Source: Treponema sp. (lineage in GTDB: Bacteria; Spirochaetota; Spirochaetia; Treponematales; Treponemataceae). Taken from it: a stretch of DNA of 13,581 nt. Position numbers and translations under genes: made by a program. Positions 7,290 to 11,398 of the stretch are shown one piece after another (within the stretch, counting starts at the first letter, position 1; each line of letters begins with the position of its first letter). The stretch is from NCBI GenBank assembly GCA_016290335.1, contig JAEETM010000089.1, forward strand, positions 1-13,581, written 5' to 3'. The notes below the pieces were generated by a model that saw only the letters and a list, made by a program, of their open reading frames with translations, was not told the origin of the DNA and did no database searches.

Positions 7290-7639
7290 TGGCTTAATCT
7301 CCTAGATACAAAAACGCACTGGACTTTCATTCTTGAAGAATTCAGTCTTATGCCGCCCTGGCAATTTGCCGATCCAATCATAAATGAAGGATTTGGGCTC
7401 TTAATAATTCTTGCAATACCTGTTGATATCGCAACTATTTGCTTTAATACATTACCTAAATCTTGTGAAAGATTTCCAATACTAACGAACATTCTTTTTT
7501 CGTACTCCTTGCATTTAAGATAAATCGAGAAACTATGTTTCTCACTGCCAACGGCATTGCGTAGAATTTGTACCTTGATTAAATCAGGGGAACAAATTTC
7601 CATCCTCCAAAGACTACCACAAATAAATACACTTGTCAT
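7265..7639 (-). CDS. Uncertain 124-aa ORF, unrecognised
   Basis: An open frame of 124 codons fills the gap between the exporter ATPase and the XRE gene and overlaps the latter by 25 nt. I recognise no family. The ATG at 7639 has no ribosome site. The ATG at 7603 has GGAGG directly abutting it, which is too close. The ATG at 7492 has AAGGAG 12 nt upstream. The middle part (about residues 17-88, for example RMFVSIGNLSQDLGNVLKQI) has codon use like neighbouring genes. The end (SSRMKVQCVFVSRRLSQWRT) looks less natural, while another minus-strand frame there reads DWIGKLPGRHKTEFFKNESP and ends at a TAG next to the XRE ribosome site. A frameshifted gene ending there is therefore possible. It could be a small partner of the XRE protein, a remnant, or not coding at all. 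Confidence 0.35.
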   Translation of the reverse strand: MTSVFICGSLWRMEICSPDLIKVQILRNAVGSEKHSFSIYLKCKEYEKRMFVSIGNLSQDLGNVLKQIVAISTGIARIIKSPNPSFMIGSANCQGGIRLNSSRMKVQCVFVSRRLSQWRTPTLL

Positions 7640-7655
7640 TAAACTTGAAGTTTAA
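7639..7655. promoter_or_regulatory. Palindrome between ATPase gene and uncertain ORF
   Basis: TTAAACTT-G-AAGTTTAA is a perfect 8-bp inverted repeat around one central base. It lies 7 nt past the ATPase stop codon, touching the first possible start codon of the next ORF. No T-run follows on the minus strand, so it is not a terminator; a dimeric regulator site (for example for the XRE protein) is possible. Confidence 0.4.
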
Positions 7656-7662
7656 AACATTG

Positions 7663-9783
7663 TTATTTTTTCAATAATCTTAAACAGTTCAGTACCGCAA
7701 GAATCGTAACACCAACATCTCCAAATACGGCAATCCACATGTTACTGATTCCCAAAGCACTCAAAATAAGGATTGCTCCTTTTATTCCAAGTGCGCCATA
7801 AAGGTTTTCATAAACTATACGTAAAGTGTTGCGGCTGATTTTTATTCCTTCAACAATCTTACTAGGCTTATCTTCCATTATGATAACGTCTGCTGCCTCA
7901 ATCGCTGCATCACTTCCCATTGCTCCCATTGCAATTCCTGCATCTGCACGTGCAAGAACAGGAGCATCATTTATACCGTCACCAGTAAAGATGAGAGTGC
8001 CCCGTTTCTTTCCGTTTTTTCCTTTGAGGTCATTTAACAGCTCTTCAACCTTTGTAAGCTTATCTGCACTAAGCAGCTGACCAAATGCTTTTTTTAAGCC
8101 CAGCTTTTGAGCAACAGTATATGCAGCTCGCTCATTATCACCGGTAAGCATTACAACATTTTCAACACCAATCTTATTAAGCTCTTTTACAGTCTGTGCC
8201 GAATCATCTTTTATTTCATCACTGATAACAATATGGCCGCAGTATTTACCTTCGTTTGCAACATGGATTATTGTTCCATCCTGATGTTCAGGGCATTCAT
8301 CGTATTTAATGTCAAACTGCTCCATAAGCTTTATGTTTCCTGCCAGAACTTCCTTTCCGTTGACTAAAGCCTTAATTCCCTTTCCTGCTATTTCTTCTAC
8401 ATTTTCAAGCTTTACTTCATCACAGCATTTGTCGTGATGAGCGGCTTTAAGCGAGGCGGAAATAGGATGTGTAGAAAACATTTCTGTATGAGTTGCAAGG
8501 GCAAGTAATTCTGTTTCTGTAATTGAAGAATCTGTTGCATGAATGTGAGATACAACAAAGTTTCCTTTTGTGAGGGTTCCTGTTTTATCGAACACAGCAG
8601 TTTTAGTATGAGCAAGAGCTTCGAGATAAACACTTCCTTTAATTAAGATTCCCTGTCGGGCAGCAGCTGTAATTCCTCCACAGAAAGAAAGTGGAATGGA
8701 AATTACAAGAGCACAAGGACAGCTTACTACAAGGAACATAAGGGCTCTGTATACCCAGGTACTCCAGGTTGCCTGCCAGGCCCAATTACCAGTTTTAATC
8801 CCGAGCACAATGCTTGGAATGAGTGCAAGCGCAATTGCAGAATAAACAACTATAGGAGTATATACACGTGCAAAACGAGTTACAAACTGTTCGGACTTTG
8901 TTTTGTTTTCGCTTGCATTTTCTACAAGCTCAAGGATTCTTGCAAGAGCTGAATCACCTGCATGACGGGTTGTACGGATTTCAAGCACTCCCTGCTTATT
9001 GATTGAGCCGGAAAGAACTTCACTTCCAACTCCTACGTGACGTGGAATGCTTTCTCCTGTAAGTGCTGATGTATCTATAAAGCTTTCACCATCTACAACA
9101 ACACCATCTATTGGGATACGGTCTCCCGGCTTTACAATTATAACTGATTCCGGTTCAACTTCATCTGGAGTAACATCGCGGGTTTCTGCTCCAATTTTGA
9201 TTGTTGCGTGATCCGGGCGAAGCTTTGCAATTTCTTCGATTGAATCGCGGGATTTATCTACTGCATAATCTTCAAACTTTTCACCAACCTGATACAGAAT
9301 CATAATGGCAACGGCTTCTTCATATTTTCCAAGAAGTATTGCACCTATTGAAGATACAGACATTAAAAAGGCTTCGTCCATTAGTCTTCCATGGAAAAGA
9401 TTTGAAACAGCGCCAATTACAATATCTTTTCCCGTAATGATATAGGCCGCAAAGTAAAGTCCCATAAAAACTACTTTATGAACCAATTCTATTCTGGTAA
9501 TTTGCGGGAGCCATTTTGCAACAGGCAGATGTTCAATTACAAGCCCAAGAACAAAAAGAACTGCGGCAAAAATCAATTGCTTTACTGTAAGCTCTTTTTC
9601 TTCGTCATCGTGTGAGTGTTCATGCGAGTGACTGTGAGAATGACCATGCTCGTGACCACAACAGCAGGAGCATTCCTCGTGTGAGTGTGAATGCTCGTGA
9701 TGTTCATGGTGTTCATGATGATGTTCGTGATGCTCGTGATGTTCATGTTCATGATGATTATGTTCTAATTCTTCTTTTTCCAT
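7663..9783 (-). CDS. P1B-2-type Zn2+/Cd2+/Pb2+-exporting ATPase with His/Cys-rich N-terminal tail
   Basis: A 706-aa inner-membrane heavy-metal pump (ZntA/CadA family) driving ATP-dependent efflux of zinc-group ions. Motifs in order: actuator loop TGES (242-245), transmembrane metal site CPCALVISIP (355-364; the CPC plus SxP form marks subgroup P1B-2), phosphorylated Asp399 in DKTGTLTKG, the HP dipeptide (439-440), TGDN (547-550), GDGINDAP (601-608) and the late-TM Asp689 in FGDVG. The usual N-terminal HMA domain with GMxCxxC is absent. Residues 1-60 instead contain 26 His plus ECSCCC (four Cys at 38-42) interspersed with Glu and Ser, a likely metal-binding tail. AGGAG (9790-9794) overlaps the stop of the arsR-type gene, so translation is coupled. 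Control by that sensor is inferred. Zn is the most probable substrate; Cd and Pb cannot be excluded. Confidence 0.95.
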   Translation of the reverse strand: MEKEELEHNHHEHEHHEHHEHHHEHHEHHEHSHSHEECSCCCGHEHGHSHSHSHEHSHDDEEKELTVKQLIFAAVLFVLGLVIEHLPVAKWLPQITRIELVHKVVFMGLYFAAYIITGKDIVIGAVSNLFHGRLMDEAFLMSVSSIGAILLGKYEEAVAIMILYQVGEKFEDYAVDKSRDSIEEIAKLRPDHATIKIGAETRDVTPDEVEPESVIIVKPGDRIPIDGVVVDGESFIDTSALTGESIPRHVGVGSEVLSGSINKQGVLEIRTTRHAGDSALARILELVENASENKTKSEQFVTRFARVYTPIVVYSAIALALIPSIVLGIKTGNWAWQATWSTWVYRALMFLVVSCPCALVISIPLSFCGGITAAARQGILIKGSVYLEALAHTKTAVFDKTGTLTKGNFVVSHIHATDSSITETELLALATHTEMFSTHPISASLKAAHHDKCCDEVKLENVEEIAGKGIKALVNGKEVLAGNIKLMEQFDIKYDECPEHQDGTIIHVANEGKYCGHIVISDEIKDDSAQTVKELNKIGVENVVMLTGDNERAAYTVAQKLGLKKAFGQLLSADKLTKVEELLNDLKGKNGKKRGTLIFTGDGINDAPVLARADAGIAMGAMGSDAAIEAADVIIMEDKPSKIVEGIKISRNTLRIVYENLYGALGIKGAILILSALGISNMWIAVFGDVGVTILAVLNCLRLLKK
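9610..9762 (-). repeat. Histidine-codon repeat tract within the exporter gene
   Basis: Codons for residues 8-58 of the ATPase are built mainly from CAT/CAC and GAA/GAG triplets, with a 9-nt periodicity in 9691-9762 (His-Glu-His-type units) and Gly-His-Ser-His units nearer 9610-9660. Such internal tandem repetition can expand or contract by slippage in 3-nt steps without breaking the frame, so tail length may vary among strains. Confidence 0.75.
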
Positions 9784-9792
9784 TTTTTTCTC

Positions 9793-10152
9793 CTATTTTA
9801 ATTCAAGTATATGTTCAAATCCGCATTCAAGAATGCTCTTTACATGCTCGTCCGCAAGACTGTAATAAATGATTTTTCCCTGCCGTTTTGGCTTAACAAG
9901 ATTAGCTTCTCTCAAAGTATGCAGCTGATGTGAAACTGCTGAAATTGACATTCCCAATATGGCCGAAATATCACAGACACAGAGTTCACTTTTATCAAGT
10001 GCATAAAGAATCTTTACCCTTGTTGTGTCGCCAAAGATTTTATAAAAATCTGATAAATCAAAAAGAGTTTCATCAGGAGGAAAAGTATTACGAACTGCGT
10101 TTACCGTTTCCTCGTGAATTACTCCATTCTCAAAGTTTTCCTCTTTTTTCAT
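9793..10152 (-). CDS. ArsR/SmtB-family zinc-responsive repressor
   Basis: A 119-aa winged-helix metal sensor. HTH core: FGDTTRVKILYALDKSELCVCD then SAVSHQLHTLREANLVKPKR, with the wing at GKIIYYSL. Two family metal sites are visible. ELCVCD (residues 56-61, Cys58 and Cys60) is the alpha3-type box. D101-x-H103-(x10)-H114-(x2)-E117 matches the SmtB alpha5 zinc site residue for residue, so Zn2+ sensing is likely. It stands immediately upstream of the zinc-exporter gene (9 nt gap), the usual SmtB/CadC/ZiaR arrangement. GAGG at 10157-10160 is a slightly close ribosome site. Three candidate operators lie 46-106 bp upstream. Expected behaviour: apo-repressor bound, zinc causing release. Confidence 0.94.
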   Translation of the reverse strand: MKKEENFENGVIHEETVNAVRNTFPPDETLFDLSDFYKIFGDTTRVKILYALDKSELCVCDISAILGMSISAVSHQLHTLREANLVKPKRQGKIIYYSLADEHVKSILECGFEHILELK

Positions 10153-10164
10153 AACGCCTCATTG

Positions 10165-10181
10165 ATTATAAAAAGATTATG
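10165..10181 (-). promoter_or_regulatory. Candidate -10 elements of the sensor-exporter operon
   Basis: On the minus strand CATAAT (10176-10181) and TATAAT (10165-10170) are both good -10 boxes. Neither has a convincing -35 box at 16-18 nt; those positions fall in or beside the operator cluster at 10198-10258. The TATAAT copy would start transcription within the ribosome site, so CATAAT is the better candidate. Confidence 0.35.
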
Positions 10182-10197
10182 CTATTTAAAATAACAT

Positions 10198-10258
10198 TTG
10201 CATAGTTGCTCAATTGAACAACTATGCAAATAATAGCTTCATTTGAATAATTATGCAA
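10198..10258. promoter_or_regulatory. Three copies of a 16-bp ArsR-type operator
   Basis: TTGAATAATTATGCAA (10243-10258) and TTGAACAACTATGCAA (10214-10229) lie in the same orientation. TTGAGCAACTATGCAA is on the opposite strand at 10198-10213, abutting the second copy. Each is an imperfect palindrome (TTGAATAA against TTATGCAA matches at 7 of 8 positions). The abutting pair creates a perfect 13-bp inverted repeat, arms 10196-10208 and 10219-10231. Location directly upstream of the ArsR/SmtB gene and general resemblance to family operators (TGAA...TTCA-like half-sites) support repressor binding; this is inference. Confidence 0.65.
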
Positions 10259-10284
10259 GTGTTTTTTTTAATCAGTTGGTTTTA

Positions 10285-10664
10285 TCAGCCTAACGCAACA
10301 TCAAGAATCATCATGAGGGCAAAGCCGAGCATAAAGGTAATTGTGCCCCAATTGGAATGTTCGCCTTCTGCCATTTCCGGTACAAGCTCTTCTACAACAA
10401 CATAAATCATGGCACCGGCAGCAAAGCTTAAAAAATAAGGAAGGATTGGTAGCAGACCAGCAACCGGTTCGACAATTCCGGAAAGTTCTGAATTGCAATT
10501 CCGAGTGCAAGAGAAAGTGCCCCTGCTTCGGTAATTTGTGCAGAACCTGAAGCCCAGCCTGCATATAAAATGCCAACTGCTGCAGGAACAAATGCAAGCT
10601 TTCCACGGTCTGCAGACATTTCCATAGAAGGAATAAGAAGACCTTTTGCGATTATGTAATTCAT
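10285..10664 (-). pseudogene. Remnant of a ZIP-family metal-ion importer (GufA/ZupT-like) with internal deletions
   Basis: Two reading frames together give a shortened ZIP transporter. Frame A starts at ATG 10664 and reads LLIPSMEMSADRGKL, then VGILYAGWASGSAQ and the ZIP metal-site motif ALGIAIQNFPE, where it shifts. Frame B continues GIVEPVAGLLPILPYFLSF, AAGAMIYVVVEELVPEM and ends MLGFALMMILDVALG with TGA at 10285-10287. From family memory, intact members are about 250-270 aa; here about 125 codons remain. The missing pieces are most of TM1-2 before LLIPSMEM, the loop and first metal-site helix (HNIPEG) before YAG, about 25 residues after NFPE (out of frame), and several residues before ILPY. 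The remaining text looks undamaged by substitutions. It was likely co-transcribed with the neighbouring peroxidase remnant, although its own leaderless-type promoter is visible. Confidence 0.85.
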
Positions 10665-10670
10665 AAGGTT

Positions 10671-10700
10671 ATTTTAGAATAATTTACAGTGCTTCTTCAA
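10671..10700 (-). promoter_or_regulatory. Possible leaderless promoter of the ZIP remnant
   Basis: On the minus strand TTGAAG (10695-10700), an 18-nt spacer and TAAAAT (10671-10676) are followed after 6 nt by the ATG at 10664. This is the same TAAAAT-6 nt-ATG geometry as glpK, again without a ribosome site. The -35 box lies within the end of the upstream peroxidase remnant. Confidence 0.35.
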
Positions 10701-11056
10701 CGGCCTTTCTAACGTCGTTCATATCAACGGTTGGTTCAAAGCGGGCGATTACTTTTCCTTCGCGGTCAATTAAAAACTTTGTAAAGTTCCATTTAATGTA
10801 GGCTTTGTCGCCAAAAGCTTTGTTGTTAAGGTTGGCAAACTTATTGAACATGGCATTTTTGATTCCCTTGCCAAAGCCTTCAAATGGTTTTTCTGTAGCA
10901 ATAAAGGCAAACAAAGGATCTGCATTTTCGCCGTTTACATCAATCTTTGCAAACTGTGGAAAATCAAAGATCTCAAACCCCTTATCCTTTGTAAGAATCC
11001 AGACTAACTTCGTTTCCCTTTCGGTCTTTTACTGTAAAATCGTAAACTGTTTTCAT
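10684..11056 (-). pseudogene. Remnant of a glutathione-peroxidase-family gene with internal deletions
   Basis: ATG at 11056, preceded by GGAG (11063-11066), starts MKTVYDFTVKDRKGNEVSLD, the normal beginning of a glutathione/thiol peroxidase. After SYKG the frame hits TAA (10981-10993 region). The next frame resumes KDKGFEIFDFP, joined directly to QFAKIDVNGENADP, and continues LFAFIATEKPFEGFGKG and KWNFTKFLIDREGKVIARFEP to a TAA at 10684. Intact relatives are about 160-180 aa. The segment with the catalytic Cys or Sec and the segment with the catalytic Gln (CNQFG) are both missing, while the Trp-Asn of KWNF remains, so no peroxidase activity is possible. Its TTGTTT-17-TATCTT promoter looks intact. 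Confidence 0.87.
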
Positions 11057-11092
11057 TTGTTTCTCCATAAAAATATTCTTCTCTCTTTTTAA

Positions 11093-11121
11093 AAGATAAT
11101 AAAAATAATATTGGGAAACAA
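11093..11121 (-). promoter_or_regulatory. Promoter of the peroxidase remnant
   Basis: On the minus strand TTGTTT (11116-11121) and TATCTT (11093-11098) are separated by 17 nt, giving a leader of about 30 nt with the GGAG ribosome site. It lies just after the terminator of the feoB transcript, so the remnant genes had an independent transcription unit. Confidence 0.45.
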
Positions 11122-11140
11122 CTGAATAAAATGATATTAC

Positions 11141-11177
11141 AAAAAATCATATTGTTAGTTTTATCTAACATTATGAT
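11141..11177 (-). terminator. Rho-independent terminator of the feoB transcript
   Basis: On the minus strand ATCATA-A-TGTTAG, loop ATAAAA, CTAACA-A-TATGAT forms a hairpin with two 6-bp blocks (arms 11146-11158 and 11165-11177), followed by a run of T residues (plus-strand A run at 11141-11146). It lies 11 nt after the stop of the small Cys-rich gene. Confidence 0.85.
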
Positions 11178-11188
11178 TTATGACAGGA

Positions 11189-11380
11189 TTAATGTTTATT
11201 ATTTTTCTGATTTTGTAAGAATGTATTAACGTGAGTATATGCAGAACAGGAGTGCCCGCAGGAACCGCAGTTGCCGCCACAGGAGGGATGGCGACCTCTG
11301 CGTTTATCTTTTACCATAGAGGTAATTATGCCGGCCACAATGAGAATTAGTACTAGAGTGATGATAGTTGTTCCTAACAT
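11189..11380 (-). CDS. FeoB-associated Cys-rich membrane protein
   Basis: A 63-aa protein with one transmembrane helix (TTIITLVLILIVAGIITSMV, residues about 4-23), a basic stretch (KDKRRGRHP) placing the tail in the cytoplasm, and a Cys cluster SCGGNCGSCGHSC. This matches the small FeoB-associated Cys-rich family (Pfam 12669 type) found next to feoB in many anaerobes. It follows feoB after 18 nt with a strong GGAGG ribosome site and ends before a terminator, so it is the last gene of the iron operon. A role in handling incoming Fe2+ or as a FeoC-like accessory is proposed for the family but not shown. Confidence 0.88.
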   Translation of the reverse strand: MLGTTIITLVLILIVAGIITSMVKDKRRGRHPSCGGNCGSCGHSCSAYTHVNTFLQNQKNNKH

Positions 11381-11398
11381 AAAAACCTCCTTTACAAC

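Noticed and set aside
9612..9872. Plus-strand ORF rich in His, Asp and Val opposite the exporter gene
   Set aside because: It is the antisense shadow of the His-codon repeat tract; it has no ribosome site or family resemblance.
10261..10284. Terminator for the ZIP remnant next to the T-run at 10262-10269
   Set aside because: The T-run is on the plus strand, while the gene is on the minus strand, and no stem precedes a T-run in the minus direction.
10470..10490. Programmed ribosomal frameshift joining the two ZIP frames
   Set aside because: There is no slippery heptamer at CTTTCCGGAATT, and about 25 family-conserved residues are missing at the same point, so a deletion explains it better.
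10301..10606. 101-codon minus-strand ORF with many Cys and His
   Set aside because: It runs out of frame across the ZIP remnant, whose other two frames give clear family sequence.
10981..11056. Selenocysteine or programmed readthrough in the peroxidase gene
   Set aside because: The first in-frame stop is TAA, not TGA, and it falls at a junction after SYKG, not at the catalytic position. The whole catalytic segment is absent.
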